From Thermocrispum municipale DSM 44069 (GTDB lineage: Bacteria > Actinomycetota > Actinomycetes > Mycobacteriales > Pseudonocardiaceae), in the NCBI RefSeq assembly GCF_000427825.1, contig NZ_ATYT01000013.1:1-64000 (forward strand): a stretch of DNA of 64,000 bases, read 5' to 3'. The notes below the pieces were generated by a model, which ran no database searches, was not told the origin of the DNA, and saw only the letters and a list, made by a program, of their open reading frames with translations. The first letter of the stretch is position 1; each line of letters begins with the position of its first letter. Below, piece by piece: positions 44,387 to 54,748 of the stretch. Made by a program: the position numbers and the translations under genes.

Positions 44387-45439
44387 ATGCCGGGCGTGCT
44401 GTTCGAGCGCCTGATCCGCCCGGCGCTGTATCGCGCCGGCCGTAGCGACCCCGAGTTGGTGCACGAGCGCACGATGGCCGTGCTGCAGCGCGCAGGCAGG
44501 CACCCTCGCGTGGTGGCGGCGGTGAGCCGGGCGTTCGCCGTGCGGTCGCCGGTGACGGTCTTCGGCGTGCGGTTTGCGAACCGGGTAGGGCTCGCGGCGG
44601 GCATGGACAAGGACGGCCTGGCGCTGCCGATGTGGCCCGCGCTGGGTTTCGGCTTCGTCGAGGTCGGCACCGTGACCAGGCACGCGCAGCCGGGCAATCC
44701 GCGCCCGCGGCTGTTCTCCCTGCCGCGCAGCCGGGCGGTGCTGAACCGGATGGGCTTCAACAACGCCGGAGCCGACGCACTCGCGCAGCGGCTGGCCGCC
44801 ACCGGAGATCTGCCGGTCCCGCTCGGCGTGAGCATCGGCAAGTCCAAGATCACCGAGCTGGACGACGCGGTCTCCGACTACCAGCATTCCCTCCGTGCGC
44901 TGTATCCGTACGCGGACTACTTCGCGATCAACGTCAGCTCACCCAACACGCCGGGGCTCCGACGCTTGCAGGACCGATCCGCGCTGAGCGAGCTTCTCGG
45001 CGCCTTGCAAAGCCTGTCGGCCGAGCTGGCCGGGGATCGCCCGAAGACGCCGCTGTTGGTCAAGGTGGCGCCCGATCTCACCGACGAGGCGCTGGCCGAG
45101 CTGCTGGAGGTCGCCGACGAGCACCAGGTGGCCGGTCTGATCGCGACCAACACGACGCTCTCCCGGGAAGGCTTGCACCCGGACGAGCAGCACCTCGGCA
45201 GGCAGAGCGGCGGCCTGTCCGGCAGGCCGTTGACCGCGCGCTCGCTGGAGGTGGTGCGGTTCATCGCCAAGCAGACCGGCGGGACCGTGCCGATCATCGG
45301 TGTCGGCGGGATCAGCACGCCGGACGACGCCCTGCGCATGATCGACGCGGGAGCCTCCCTCGTCCAGCTCTACACGGCGTTCATCTACTCCGGGCCGTCG
45401 CTGGTGCGACACATGGCACGCGCGCTGGCGCACGGGTGA
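44387..45439 (+). CDS. pyrD: Dihydroorotate dehydrogenase (quinone, class 2)
   Basis: 350 residues; ATG at 44387 just after the ParA stop. The amphipathic N-terminal helix typical of membrane-bound class 2 enzymes is followed by the barrel. [27 protein letters not shown] and [14 protein letters not shown] (catalytic Ser of class 2) and [20 protein letters not shown] (FMN phosphate loop) are all present. Oxidises dihydroorotate to orotate, passing electrons to the quinone pool. Coupled translation with the preceding gene is likely. Confidence 0.95.
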   Translation: MPGVLFERLIRPALYRAGRSDPELVHERTMAVLQRAGRHPRVVAAVSRAFAVRSPVTVFGVRFANRVGLAAGMDKDGLALPMWPALGFGFVEVGTVTRHAQPGNPRPRLFSLPRSRAVLNRMGFNNAGADALAQRLAATGDLPVPLGVSIGKSKITELDDAVSDYQHSLRALYPYADYFAINVSSPNTPGLRRLQDRSALSELLGALQSLSAELAGDRPKTPLLVKVAPDLTDEALAELLEVADEHQVAGLIATNTTLSREGLHPDEQHLGRQSGGLSGRPLTARSLEVVRFIAKQTGGTVPIIGVGGISTPDDALRMIDAGASLVQLYTAFIYSGPSLVRHMARALAHG

Positions 45440-45469
45440 GCCCGAGTTCCGTCGCAGGCTGACCGTGCC

Positions 45470-46201
45470 CTACGAGCCGTTGAGCTCGCGCAACGCCGAC
45501 GCCATGCCGGCGAGCCGATCGGTCGCGTCCGTCAGCGCGGCTTGCGCGCCGCTCACGCCGCTGTCCCTGGCCGCCACGGCTTTGCCCGCCGCGGCGATCA
45601 ATCCGCGATAGGACTCGATACCCTCGTCCAGCTGAGCGCGCAGCTGGCGGACAGCCGTGTCCAGTTCCTGGCGCTCTGCCGGTGGCGCGGCATCGCGGGC
45701 TCGCTCGACCGCCACGATCCGCTCACCGAGCTGGTGCAACGCGGCCGCGGCCTGCGCAGCCGTCTGTCTCGCCTCGGCCACGGACACCTCGTCGACGGTC
45801 ACCCCTGCGCCCTGGGCAGACAACTGCTGCAGAAGGTCGTGCAGCGTCGTCTCCGCTCGCGCGAGCCGTTGCAGCGGCTCGCGAGCGGACGAGAACTTCG
45901 AGGGCAACAGCCGGCGCGGCGGCGGCGGGGCCATCTCGTTGAGCCTGCGCAGCTTGACCCCGGACCGCACGGCCAACGCACCGGTGACCACCAGGCCGGT
46001 CAGGAACACCCAGTTGCCGAACCCCACGGCGACCGCGCTGAGCAACGCCAGCACGGTCCAGATGAACAGCCCGCGGCTCGCCCGCTCCTTGCGTCGCTGA
46101 TGACGAGCCGCGGGATCGGTGAAGTCCAGCCACTGCCGGGCCGCCTCAGCGGCGATCGCCCGCAGGTCAGGACGCCGCACGAGCGCCACCGGCCTTCTCA
46201 C
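45470..46201 (-). CDS. PspM-like membrane protein next to PspA
   Basis: 243 residues. Basic N-tail, two helices (about 44-60 and 62-80: [29 protein letters not shown]), then a long helical soluble region rich in Ala, Glu and Arg. The place immediately after pspA and the two-helix topology fit mycobacterial PspM (Rv2743c), a membrane partner of PspA. It overlaps pspA by four bases. Similarity is by position and shape, not by a recognised motif. Confidence 0.7.
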   Translation of the reverse strand: MRRPVALVRRPDLRAIAAEAARQWLDFTDPAARHQRRKERASRGLFIWTVLALLSAVAVGFGNWVFLTGLVVTGALAVRSGVKLRRLNEMAPPPPRRLLPSKFSSAREPLQRLARAETTLHDLLQQLSAQGAGVTVDEVSVAEARQTAAQAAAALHQLGERIVAVERARDAAPPAERQELDTAVRQLRAQLDEGIESYRGLIAAAGKAVAARDSGVSGAQAALTDATDRLAGMASALRELNGS

Positions 46202-47064
46202 GCCTTGTTCTGCTCAGCCTGCACGCGCTTGGCGATCTCGGCCTGGATCTCCGCGCTCGGCGCAGCCTTCTCGGCCTCGCCCGCGCTCGGCTGCGCGGCA
46301 GCCTTCTCCGAGCCGTCGGTCACCTGCGCCACCGACTCGCCCTTCAACGAAGCGCGGATCTGCTCCAGCCGCGAGTGGCCCGCCAGCTGCGTGGTGGAGT
46401 GCTGCACCTCGAGCATGCGGCCCTGCACCGAGTTCTGCGCCAGCTCCGCGGAGCCGATCGCGGTGGCGTACCGCTTCTCGATCTTGTCCCGCACCTCGTC
46501 CAGCGACGGGGTGTTCTTCGGTGCGGCCAGCTCGGTCATCTGGGTCAGTGACGCGGCCACCTGCTCCTGCATCTTCGCCTGCTCCAGCTGCGAGAGCAGC
46601 TTGGTGCGCTCGGCCAGCTTGGCCTGCAGCATGTGCGAGTTGCGCTCCACCGCCTGCTTGGCCTGCTCGGCGGCCTGCAGCGCCTGGTCGTGCAGCGTCT
46701 TGAGGTCCTCGACACTCTGCTCGGCGGTGACCAGCTGCGCGGCGAAGCCTTCCGCGGCCACCTCGAACTCGGCGGCCTTCTTCTCGTCGCCCTTCGCCCG
46801 CGCCTCCTCGGCCAGCACGAGCGCCTGACGCGCCGACGCCTGCAGCTTCTCCACCTCACCGAGCTGCCGGTTCAGCTTCATCTCCAGCTGGCGCTGATTG
46901 CCGATCACCGAGGCGGCCTGTTGCGACAGAGCCTGGTGGTTGCGCTGCGCCTCCTCGATGGCCTGCTGGATCTGTACCTTCGGGTCGGCGTGCTCGTCGA
47001 TCTTGCTCGAGAACGCCGCCATCAGGTACTTCCAGAACTTCACGAACGGGTTGGGCTTGGCCAT
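46198..47064 (-). CDS. pspA: Phage-shock protein A homologue (35-kDa antigen)
   Basis: 288 residues, mostly a long coiled-coil, typical of PspA/IM30. The N-terminus [46 protein letters not shown] is the amphipathic membrane-binding part. A proteobacterial PspA protects a leaky membrane; the mycobacterial one is regulated by ClgR and SigE. It lies downstream of clgR after a 444-base gap and is followed by the PspM-like gene. Confidence 0.93.
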   Translation of the reverse strand: MAKPNPFVKFWKYLMAAFSSKIDEHADPKVQIQQAIEEAQRNHQALSQQAASVIGNQRQLEMKLNRQLGEVEKLQASARQALVLAEEARAKGDEKKAAEFEVAAEGFAAQLVTAEQSVEDLKTLHDQALQAAEQAKQAVERNSHMLQAKLAERTKLLSQLEQAKMQEQVAASLTQMTELAAPKNTPSLDEVRDKIEKRYATAIGSAELAQNSVQGRMLEVQHSTTQLAGHSRLEQIRASLKGESVAQVTDGSEKAAAQPSAGEAEKAAPSAEIQAEIAKRVQAEQNKA

Positions 47065-47508
47065 CGTCTCTGCCTGCCTTCTCGCTTCCCAGTTGGTCTG
47101 TGCTGCCCGAGTCCCACGCCGATCGCCTCATCGGCCGCCGCGACCTGTAGCGATGAACGTTCTCCCCTCGGGTTCGCCTCCATCGTGTCAGGTTCCGACT
47201 GCACCGACCAGGCGACCCGCGGAAATTCAGGGATGCCCCGGAGGGGTCCGTCCGGACCCGGCGTCCGGTGATCCTCCGCATGCTCGCAGCCGCACAGACA
47301 TGGTGTTATTCCACGCTACCCGCGCACGCGCGCGTCGTCTTACGCATTCTTCGGACGCACCACCGCAACGATTACTCCGGCGGTGTGCCGCCCACCGGGC
47401 AGCGATCATCACACGGTCTCCGGACGCCCCAACTCGACGGTTGCCGGATCGGCACCCGCGCCGAGTCAACGGTCACCCGGACCGCATCCCGTTCCTGCTC
47501 CAGGCAGC
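47065..47508. other. 444-base gap between clgR and pspA
   Basis: No supported gene. It probably holds the pspA promoter; a minus-strand GGAACC at 47196-47191 resembles the -35 of extracytoplasmic sigma factors, but no clear partner -10 follows. Several Cys/His/Arg-rich frames here are shadows of GC-rich DNA. Confidence 0.4.
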
Positions 47509-47874
47509 TCAGGCAGCGAACACGCGCACGCCGGGCGAGCTGATCGTGGTGCGCAGCGGCATGTTGCCGCTGGAGTTGACGATCTCGCCCTTGGCGTCGG
47601 ACTGCCCGGACGCCTCGCTCGACTCGAGCTCCATGGCGTCCATCGCGGCCACGTCGCCTGCCACTTTGTGCAGCAACTCGGACAACGGCAACTCAAGCGC
47701 TTCGCAGATCGCGGCGAGCAGCTCGCTGGAGGCTTCCTTCTGTCCGCGTTCGACCTCGGAGAGGTAGCCCAGGCTGACCCGAGCAGACCGCGAGACTTCC
47801 CGCAGCGTGCGCCGCTGGTTCGTGCGGGCATGACGTAGCCGGTCACCGATCGCCTCGCGCAACAGCACGGCCAT
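47509..47874 (-). CDS. clgR: ClgR, XRE-type activator of Clp protease and psp genes
   Basis: 121 residues; ATG after GAGGAGG. The helix-turn-helix ([27 protein letters not shown]) is at about 23-50. In mycobacteria and corynebacteria ClgR activates clp, pspA and its own promoter. The sequence ends VRVFAA, a hydrophobic di-alanine tail like those through which ClgR is itself degraded by ClpP, which is inference here. A candidate ClgR box lies about 95 bases upstream. Confidence 0.9.
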   Translation of the reverse strand: MAVLLREAIGDRLRHARTNQRRTLREVSRSARVSLGYLSEVERGQKEASSELLAAICEALELPLSELLHKVAGDVAAMDAMELESSEASGQSDAKGEIVNSSGNMPLRTTISSPGVRVFAA

Positions 47875-47968
47875 CGCGAGCCTCCTCTCCGCTCGGTCCG
47901 AATCCCCCCTGCGGTGGTTCCACCGTACCCACAGGGATCATCGGGCCGCACAACATCGAGCGAACTTC

Positions 47969-47981
47969 CGCCAAGGGCGAA
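47969..47981 (-). promoter_or_regulatory. Candidate ClgR box upstream of clgR
   Basis: CGC-CAAGG-GCG (47969-47979) fits the CGC-YNANR-GCG core known for ClgR sites, with GAA following. It lies in the gap between cinA and clgR, consistent with autoregulation. Confidence 0.45.
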
Positions 47982-48008
47982 CGTCACCAGTCGTTGATGA
48001 CAACGCGT

Positions 48009-48479
48009 TCACTGGGAAAGATGTTCCCCGAGTAGCCGCAATGCATGCTCGATCGTGGCTTGCCGCACAGCGGACCGGTCGCCGGACAGCTGCAGGCGCC
48101 GCGCCGAGGTGCTGTCCGGTCCGGCGAGACCCACGTAGACCGTCCCTGCCGGGATACCGTCGGCCGGCCCCGGCCCCGCCACACCGGTGAGCCCGATGCC
48201 CCAGTCCGCCTGGCATTTCGTGCGCGCCCCGGCAGCAAGACACTTCGCGACGTCGCCATCCACGGCACCGACGCGTTCCAGCAGCTCACGCGGAACGTCG
48301 GCAAGCCGGATCTTGAGCTCGTCGGTGTAGACGATCAGCCCGCCGCGCACCACGTCACTCGCCCCGGGAACCGAGGTCAACTCCGCACAGAGTCCACCGC
48401 CGGTGAGTGATTCCGCGGTGGCCACCGTCTCACCCCGGGCACGAAGGCGCTCGATGACCACGGCCGCCAGCTCGTTCAC
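48009..48479 (-). CDS. cinA: CinA C-terminal domain protein, nicotinamide-nucleotide amidohydrolase
   Basis: 156 residues from the GTG at 48479 after GGGGAG. Only the CinA C-terminal domain is present: TAESLTGGGLCAELTSVPGASDVVRGGLIVY and GLTGVAGPGPADGIPAGTVYVGL, standard for the NMN deamidase. It converts NMN to nicotinate mononucleotide in pyridine nucleotide salvage. The larger N-terminal nucleotide-binding half found in full CinA is absent, as is common for this type. It starts 13 bases after pgsA. Confidence 0.9.
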   Translation of the reverse strand: MNELAAVVIERLRARGETVATAESLTGGGLCAELTSVPGASDVVRGGLIVYTDELKIRLADVPRELLERVGAVDGDVAKCLAAGARTKCQADWGIGLTGVAGPGPADGIPAGTVYVGLAGPDSTSARRLQLSGDRSAVRQATIEHALRLLGEHLSQ

Positions 48480-48492
48480 CGGACCGCTCCCC

Positions 48493-49161
48493 CTACTTGC
48501 CGACCTTCTGGCCGACCACGCGCAACCGCAACGCCCGGACCACGTAGTCGATGCCGGTGGCGACGGTGAGCAGCACGGCAAGCCCCATCAGCACCCACCG
48601 CACCGGGTCCACGGCGTCCGGCAGCGGCAGCAGGTAGACCACGATGGCCACGATCTGGGTCATGGTCTTCCACTTACCGCCCCGGCTGGCCGGGATGACG
48701 CCGTAACGGATGACCCAGAACCGCAGCAGCGTCACGCCCAGTTCCCGCGCGGCGATGGTCAGCGTGACCCACCACGGCAGCTCGCCCAGGATGCTCAGCC
48801 CGACCAGCGCCGAGCCGGTCAGCGCCTTGTCCGCGATCGGATCGGCGATCTTGCCGAAGTCGGTGATCAGGCCGTACTTGCGGGCCACCCAGCCGTCGAT
48901 CTGATCGGTCAGCGACGCCACGGCGAACAGCACGGTGGCGACCAACCGCCAGCCCAGGTGGTAGTCGCCGTCCGGCTCGCTCCCCGCGAACAGCGCGACC
49001 AGGAACACCGGCACCATGACCATCCGGAAGATGGTCAGCAGATTCGCCACGTTCAGCATCGGCACCGTGACGGCATCCGACGACGGCGCGGACGCCGTCG
49101 CGGGGGTACCGGTCTCCGGCTGCGGCCGTTCGGCGTCCGGAACCTCGCCAGCCTTGCTCAC
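48493..49161 (-). CDS. pgsA: CDP-diacylglycerol-glycerol-3-phosphate phosphatidyltransferase
   Basis: 222 residues with a polar 30-residue N-tail and about five helices. The CDP-alcohol phosphatidyltransferase signature DQIDGWVARKYGLITDFGKI, continuing ADPIAD, holds the metal-binding aspartates. Makes phosphatidylglycerol phosphate at the membrane, the step before cardiolipin. Located 7 bases after rimO. Confidence 0.93.
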   Translation of the reverse strand: MSKAGEVPDAERPQPETGTPATASAPSSDAVTVPMLNVANLLTIFRMVMVPVFLVALFAGSEPDGDYHLGWRLVATVLFAVASLTDQIDGWVARKYGLITDFGKIADPIADKALTGSALVGLSILGELPWWVTLTIAARELGVTLLRFWVIRYGVIPASRGGKWKTMTQIVAIVVYLLPLPDAVDPVRWVLMGLAVLLTVATGIDYVVRALRLRVVGQKVGK

Positions 49162-49168
49162 CCGTCGT

Positions 49169-50614
49169 TCACGACCTCTCGGCCGGTGCTTGCGGCCCGA
49201 TGAGCCGGACCTTCAGGTCGACCCCCTCGGACTCGACCACTTCACCCAACACCATGGCGCCCGGTCGGATCTCCGCCAGCTCCGGCCCGCCGTGCAGCAG
49301 GCACTCGCCGTCATCCGGCCCTTGGTGCGCGGCCCGGCCGACCGGCACGCCGTCCTCCACGCGATCGACCAGCACCTCGACCGTGCGGCCGACCCGCTCC
49401 TCGGCCCGCTGCGCGGTCAGGTGCTCGACCAGGTCCAGGATGCGCTGTACACGCTCCTCGATCACCTGCTGCTCGAGCTTGCCGTCGAACTGCTCGGCCT
49501 CCGTGCCGTCCTCGTCGGAGTAGCCGAACACACCGACCACGTCCAGCCGGGCCTCGGTCAGGAAGCGCTCGAGCTCGCCGATGTCGTCCTCGGTCTCACC
49601 GGGGAATCCGACGATGACGTTGGTGCGGATGCCCGCCTCCGGTTCGTAGGCGCGCACCTGCTCGATCAGCGACAGAAACGTCTCGGTCGAGCCGAACCGG
49701 CGCATGCGTCGCAGGACGGAAGCGCTCGCGTGCTGGAACGACAGGTCGAAGTACGGCACCACGCCCGCGGTGGACGCGATCACCTTCACCAGGTCCGGCC
49801 GGGTCTCCGCGGGCTGCAAGTACGACACCCGCACCCGCCGGATCCCGTCGACCTCCGCCAACCTCGGCAACAGTTCCTCCAGCGCGCGGCCCGCACCCCG
49901 CCCGAGGTCCTTGCCGTAGGAGGTGGAGTTCTCGCTGACCAGGTACAGCTCCTTGACGCCCTGCTCGGCCAGCCAGGTGGCCTCGGTGACCAGCTCGTCG
50001 GGATGCCGGGAGACGAACGACCCGCGGAACGACGGGATGGCGCAGAACGAGCAGCGCCGGTCGCACCCCGAGGCGATCTTCAGCGCCGCGGTCGGCGACG
50101 AGCTCAGTCGCTGGCGCGCGCTCGGCAGCCAGCCGTGCCCGGGAACCGTCACCGACGAGCTGGCCTGCTGGCGCGCCACCGGCGACAGCGGCAGCAGCTG
50201 GCGTCGATCCGACGGCGTGTGCGCGGCGATCTTGCGGCCGTTCAGCACGTCGTCGAGCCGCTCGCCGAGTTGCGGGTAGTGGTCGAAACCGAGGACGGCG
50301 TCCGCCTCCGGCATGCTCTCGGCCAGCTCGGCGCCGTACCGCTCGGCCATGCAGCCGACCGCCACGACCTTCTTGCCGGTGTCCGCGGCGGCCAGCAGCG
50401 TGTCCACCGAGTCCTTTTTCGCCGACTCCACGAAACCGCAGGTGTTCACCACCACCACGTCGGCCTCGTCGGCGTCGTCGGACAGTTCCCAGCCTTCGGC
50501 GCGCAGCCGTCCGGCCAGCTCTTCGGAGTCGACCTCGTTACGCGCACAGCCCAGGGTCACGAGCGTGACGCGGCGGCCGGCGGCATTGTCGGCTGGTGTG
50601 GTGGGATTCGACAC
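49169..50614 (-). CDS. rimO: Ribosomal protein S12 methylthiotransferase
   Basis: 481 residues. N-terminal cluster cysteines in [19 protein letters not shown] and VGCMAERYG, radical-SAM motif CDRRCSFC in the middle and a TRAM domain at the end. Adds a methylthio group to Asp of S12. Three Cys in the N-terminal domain and three in the SAM motif are complete, so both iron-sulfur clusters should form. Confidence 0.95.
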   Translation of the reverse strand: MSNPTTPADNAAGRRVTLVTLGCARNEVDSEELAGRLRAEGWELSDDADEADVVVVNTCGFVESAKKDSVDTLLAAADTGKKVVAVGCMAERYGAELAESMPEADAVLGFDHYPQLGERLDDVLNGRKIAAHTPSDRRQLLPLSPVARQQASSSVTVPGHGWLPSARQRLSSSPTAALKIASGCDRRCSFCAIPSFRGSFVSRHPDELVTEATWLAEQGVKELYLVSENSTSYGKDLGRGAGRALEELLPRLAEVDGIRRVRVSYLQPAETRPDLVKVIASTAGVVPYFDLSFQHASASVLRRMRRFGSTETFLSLIEQVRAYEPEAGIRTNVIVGFPGETEDDIGELERFLTEARLDVVGVFGYSDEDGTEAEQFDGKLEQQVIEERVQRILDLVEHLTAQRAEERVGRTVEVLVDRVEDGVPVGRAAHQGPDDGECLLHGGPELAEIRPGAMVLGEVVESEGVDLKVRLIGPQAPAERS

Positions 50615-50647
50615 AGGCTTCAGGGTAGCTGGCGCTAGATTGAGCGC

Positions 50648-51181
50648 GTGCAGGATTCCTCACCAGCGAAGCCGCAATCGGAAGTCGTCGTCATCCGCAA
50701 GGCCCGCATCGCCGACGTTCCCCAGATCAAGGCCTTGATCGATTCGTACGCCGGACGCGTGCTGCTGGAGCGCGAGCTGGTGACCCTGTACGAGGACGTC
50801 CAGGAGTTCCACGTCGCCGAGCAGGCCTCCGACGGGCGACTGCTCGGCTGTGGCGCGCTGCACGTGCTGTGGGAGGACCTGGCGGAGATCCGCTCGGTCG
50901 CGGTCGACCGCTCGGCGCGGCGGCGCGGCATCGGGGACGCGCTGGTCACCGAGTTGATCAAGACCGCCAAGGAGCTCGGCCTGCCACGCATCTTCGTGCT
51001 GACGTTCGAGACGAAATTCTTCGGCAAGCACGGGTTCCGGGAGATCAAGGGGACACCGGTGCCGCCCGAGGTGTACGAGGAGATGCGCCGCTCCCCCGAC
51101 CCGGGCGTCGCGGAGTTCCTCGACCTGCCTTACGCCAAGCCCAACACGTTGGGCAACACGCGGATGCTGCTCGAGCTGTAG
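50648..51181 (+). CDS. argA: Amino-acid N-acetyltransferase (GNAT, ArgA-like)
   Basis: 177 residues from a GTG at 50648; only the GNAT domain without the amino-acid kinase part. [35 protein letters not shown] and [14 protein letters not shown] (acetyl-CoA loop) are present. In mycobacteria the equivalent gene (Rv2747) makes N-acetylglutamate for arginine synthesis. The locus order rimO-argA-ftsK matches that of mycobacteria apart from rimO replacing a hypothetical. Substrate is inferred. Confidence 0.85.
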   Translation: MQDSSPAKPQSEVVVIRKARIADVPQIKALIDSYAGRVLLERELVTLYEDVQEFHVAEQASDGRLLGCGALHVLWEDLAEIRSVAVDRSARRRGIGDALVTELIKTAKELGLPRIFVLTFETKFFGKHGFREIKGTPVPPEVYEEMRRSPDPGVAEFLDLPYAKPNTLGNTRMLLEL

Positions 51182-51317
51182 GAAGCCGGCGAGCTGCGCG
51201 CGTTCCCCGCCGAGGTGTGGTCGACGGCCGGAACTCGCGCACGGCCGCCACGACCAGGCTGCGATCGACGTCCAGCCCACCGGTGCAGGGGTGTCGGGCG
51301 TGCCGGCGACCAGGCTG

Positions 51318-53744
51318 TCAGTCCTCGGGCGCGTCGCCGCGGATCATCGCCAGCGCGTCGTCCAGGTCCTCCGGCTTCACCAGCACCTCGCGTGCCTTCG
51401 ACCCCTCCGACGGCCCGACGATGTTGCGCGACTCGAGCAGGTCCATCAACCGGCCCGCCTTGGCGAAGCCGACCCGGAGCTTGCGCTGCAGCATCGAGGT
51501 CGAGCCGAACTGGGACGTGATGACCAGCTCCGCCGCCTGCAACAGGATGTCCAGGTCGTCGCCGATGTCGGAGTCGACCTCGCGCTTCTCGGCGGCCTTG
51601 GCCTGCGTGACACCCTCGGTGTAGCTCGGCTCCGCCTGCTCCTTGGTGAAGTTGACGACCGCGGCGATCTCGTCGTCGTCGACGTAGGCGCCCTGCAACC
51701 GGATCGGCTTGGACGCACCCATCGGCAGGTACAGTGCGTCGCCCATCCCGATCAGCTTCTCGGCGCCCGGCTGATCCAGGATGACGCGTGAATCGGTCAG
51801 CGACGACGTGGCGAACGCCAGCCGGGACGGCACGTTCGTCTTGATCAGGCCGGTGACCACGTCCACCGACGGTCGCTGGGTGGCCAGCACCAGGTGGATA
51901 CCGGCCGCCCGCGCCTTCTGGGTGATCCGCACGATCGCGTCCTCCACGTCGCGCGGCGCGGTCATCATCAAGTCGGCCAGCTCGTCGACGATGGCCATGA
52001 TGTACGGATACGGGCGGTACTCCCGCTCGCTGCCCGGCGGCGCGGTGATCTCGCCCTTGCGAACCTTCCGGTTGAAGTCGTCGATGTGCCGCACCCGGGA
52101 CGCCTGCATGTCCTGGTAGCGCTGCTCCATCTCCTCCACCAGCCAGGCCAGCGCGGCAGCGGCCTTCTTCGGCTGGGTGATGATCGGCGTGATCAGGTGC
52201 GGGATGCCCTCGTACGGGGTCAGCTCGACCATCTTCGGGTCGATCAGGATCATCCGCACCTCGTCCGGCGTCGCCCTGGTCAGCAACGACACCAGCAGCG
52301 AGTTGACGAAGCTGGACTTACCGGAACCGGTCGAACCGGCGACCAGCAGGTGCGGCATCTTCGTCAGGTTCGCCGTGACCATGTGGCCTTCGATGTCCTT
52401 GCCGAGGCCCATCACCATCGGGTGCGGATCCTTGGCCGCGGTCGGCGACCGCAACACGTCGCCCAGCCGCACCAGCTCACGGTCGGAGTTGGGCACCTCG
52501 ATACCGACCGCGGACTTGCCGGGGATCGGCGCGAGCAGCCGCACGTTGTCGGTGGCCGCCGCGTAGGCGATGTTCTTGGTCAGCGCGGTGATCTTCTCGA
52601 CCTTCACACCGGGACCGAGCTCGACCTCGTAGCGGGTCACCGTCGGACCGCGGGTGAAACCGGTGACCTGGGCGTCGATCGAGAACTGATCCAGCACGCC
52701 GGTGATCGCCTCGATCATCGCGTCGTTGGCCTTGCTGCGCGCCTTCGGCGGGTCCCCCAACGTCAGCAACTTCGGCGGCGGGAGCTGGTAATCGCCCTCC
52801 ACCGTGCGGATGACCGACAGCGCGGGCTCCTGCTTGGCCGGCTTCTGCTCCTTCGGCTGCACCCGGCTGACCGGCGCGGTCTGCGGCGCCGCCTGCGGCT
52901 CCGTCTCGTCGGCCTGCGCGGCCTGCCTGCGCCGGGCGGGCTTGCGCAGCCGGACGTCACGACGGGTGGCCAGCTCCTCCTCGCGGGCGCGCTGCAACTC
53001 CTCCTGTTCGGCCCGCTCCTGCTCGGCGAACTCGAGTTCTTCCTCGGTCAGGCCCCAGTTGCGCAGCCGCTCCGGGATCTGCCGGACGGACGTGCCGGTG
53101 AACACCAGCAGGCCCCACGCACCGGCCAGCATCAACAGTGGCACGGCCACCCACGACGTGACGCCCTGCGCCAGCAGGTCACCGGAGAACCAGCCGACCC
53201 AGCCGCCTGCGAACTGCACGCCCTCCAGGTCCTGCGGGCGGGCGCTGAAGATGTGCAGCAGACCCAGCCCGGCCAGCGTGGTCATCAGCGTGCCGATGAC
53301 CATCCGGGGGCGGGTTTCCGGACGCGGTTCGCTGCGCATCAACGCGATACCGGTGACGATCAGCGCCAGCGGGACGATCACCGCGCCTGCGCCGACCACC
53401 GTGCGGAAGCCGATCTCGACCCACAGTCCGACCGGGCCGGCCGCGCGGGCCCACACTCCCACCGCGGTGACCAGCGCGATCGCGATGAGACCGAGCGCGA
53501 GTCCGTCGCGGCGATGCTCCGGCTCCAGATCACGACTGCGGCCGACCGCCCGCGCCGCCGCACCGACGGTGCGCGCCACCACGGTCCAGGTGCCTCTGAT
53601 CAGAGCGCCGAGCGCGCTGGACGACTGTTTACGGGCGGGTGATCGGCGCGCCGACGAGGAGCGCGCGGCTGGCCGGCGAGCAGAGCTCCGCTTACGCGTC
53701 GCCGTGCTGCGGCCGGACTTACGGCCCTTGGTCACCGTGCCCAT
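51318..53744 (-). CDS. ftsK: DNA translocase FtsK
   Basis: 808 residues. An Arg/Ser-rich N-tail, four N-terminal helices (about 70-220), a Glu-rich linker of about 100 residues, then the motor domain with Walker [19 protein letters not shown] and Walker [13 protein letters not shown], and a C-terminal winged-helix gamma domain ([43 protein letters not shown]) that reads KOPS sites. Moves DNA at the division septum. The linker is shorter than in enterobacteria. Start ATG at 53744. Confidence 0.96.
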   Translation of the reverse strand: MGTVTKGRKSGRSTATRKRSSARRPAARSSSARRSPARKQSSSALGALIRGTWTVVARTVGAAARAVGRSRDLEPEHRRDGLALGLIAIALVTAVGVWARAAGPVGLWVEIGFRTVVGAGAVIVPLALIVTGIALMRSEPRPETRPRMVIGTLMTTLAGLGLLHIFSARPQDLEGVQFAGGWVGWFSGDLLAQGVTSWVAVPLLMLAGAWGLLVFTGTSVRQIPERLRNWGLTEEELEFAEQERAEQEELQRAREEELATRRDVRLRKPARRRQAAQADETEPQAAPQTAPVSRVQPKEQKPAKQEPALSVIRTVEGDYQLPPPKLLTLGDPPKARSKANDAMIEAITGVLDQFSIDAQVTGFTRGPTVTRYEVELGPGVKVEKITALTKNIAYAAATDNVRLLAPIPGKSAVGIEVPNSDRELVRLGDVLRSPTAAKDPHPMVMGLGKDIEGHMVTANLTKMPHLLVAGSTGSGKSSFVNSLLVSLLTRATPDEVRMILIDPKMVELTPYEGIPHLITPIITQPKKAAAALAWLVEEMEQRYQDMQASRVRHIDDFNRKVRKGEITAPPGSEREYRPYPYIMAIVDELADLMMTAPRDVEDAIVRITQKARAAGIHLVLATQRPSVDVVTGLIKTNVPSRLAFATSSLTDSRVILDQPGAEKLIGMGDALYLPMGASKPIRLQGAYVDDDEIAAVVNFTKEQAEPSYTEGVTQAKAAEKREVDSDIGDDLDILLQAAELVITSQFGSTSMLQRKLRVGFAKAGRLMDLLESRNIVGPSEGSKAREVLVKPEDLDDALAMIRGDAPED

Positions 53745-53840
53745 ACCCCCACGGTAGCTCGATCATCACTCCAGCCACATGCGCCACTCGCGTACCGGGC
53801 CACAGTTTTCGCGGACTCCGCTTCAACCGGCGCGCGGCCC

Positions 53841-54698
53841 ATGCCATGCTTGGCGCCCATGGTGGGTATACGCAGAGTCGGCATCGGCCAGGGACGCCGG
53901 TCATGGGCGTATCAGCGTACTCCGCAAGTCTGGAAAAGCATGCTTACCACGTCCGTGGGCGTGGTGAACGGGATGGGCCGGCTCAAGGTCAGCGGCACCA
54001 TCCCGAACGAACTGCGCGGCCGCTCACTGCTGATGGCCGCCAACCACATCGGGGTCTTCGACGCGATCGTGTTGATGGCCGCCTGCCGTCGCATCGGAAT
54101 CGCGCCCCGCTTCATGCTCGCCGGCGGCCTGCTGGACGCCCCGGTGCTGGGGCCTGCGCTGCGGGCGAGCGGGCACCTGCGGGTGGACCGGCAGGACAGC
54201 ATGAGCGCGATCGAGCAGTTCGCCGCGGCGGTCAAGCAGCTGCGCGAGGCCGATGTGCCGTTGATCGTCTATCCGGAGGGCCGGATCAGCCACGACCCCG
54301 GCCTGTGGCCCGAGCGCGGCAAGACCGGCGCCGCCCGGCTCGCCCTGTCCGCCGGTGTTCCGGTCGTGCCGATCAGCCAGTGGGGCGCGCACGAAGCCGT
54401 CTACTGGGGTACCGAGACCGTCAACGGCATCGCGGACGTGATCCCGCTGGTGCGCTCCGGCATCACCTCGCCGCTGCGCCGACCGACCTTCAAGGTGCAC
54501 TTCGGCGACCCGATCGACTTCAGCGACCTCGACCCGAGCCAGCCAGGTGCGGGTATGAAGGCGCACACCCGCATCATGCGCGCCATCACCGAGAACCTGA
54601 TCCCGTTGCGCCGCGACGAACCGGTGCGGCCACGCTTCCACGACCCCACCCGGCCGACCGACAGCGTCAGCCCGTGGAAACCGGACTTCGCCCGATGA
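53841..54698 (+). CDS. Lysophospholipid acyltransferase (PlsC type)
   Basis: 285 residues from the first in-frame ATG; later ATGs such as that at MLTTSVGVV are also possible since no Shine-Dalgarno sequence decides it. The acyltransferase motifs are present: NHIGVFD (HX4D catalytic pair), FMLAGGLLDAPVLG, and IVYPEGRIS (block III). Esterifies lysophosphatidic acid or a related acceptor. It faces ftsK and is closed by a very strong hairpin. Confidence 0.87.
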   Translation: MPCLAPMVGIRRVGIGQGRRSWAYQRTPQVWKSMLTTSVGVVNGMGRLKVSGTIPNELRGRSLLMAANHIGVFDAIVLMAACRRIGIAPRFMLAGGLLDAPVLGPALRASGHLRVDRQDSMSAIEQFAAAVKQLREADVPLIVYPEGRISHDPGLWPERGKTGAARLALSAGVPVVPISQWGAHEAVYWGTETVNGIADVIPLVRSGITSPLRRPTFKVHFGDPIDFSDLDPSQPGAGMKAHTRIMRAITENLIPLRRDEPVRPRFHDPTRPTDSVSPWKPDFAR

Positions 54699-54746
54699 CA
54701 CGTCAAGCGGCCCGGCCGGTGACGACCGGCCGGGCCGCTTGACGTG
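54699..54746. terminator. 22-bp perfect hairpin between convergent genes
   Basis: CACGTCAAGCGGCCCGGCCGGT (54699-54720) pairs fully with ACCGGCCGGGCCGCTTGACGTG (54725-54746), loop of four. It starts at the last base but one of the acyltransferase stop region and reaches the stop of coxG at 54749, a compact bidirectional terminator. Confidence 0.85.
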
Positions 54747-54748
54747 CG

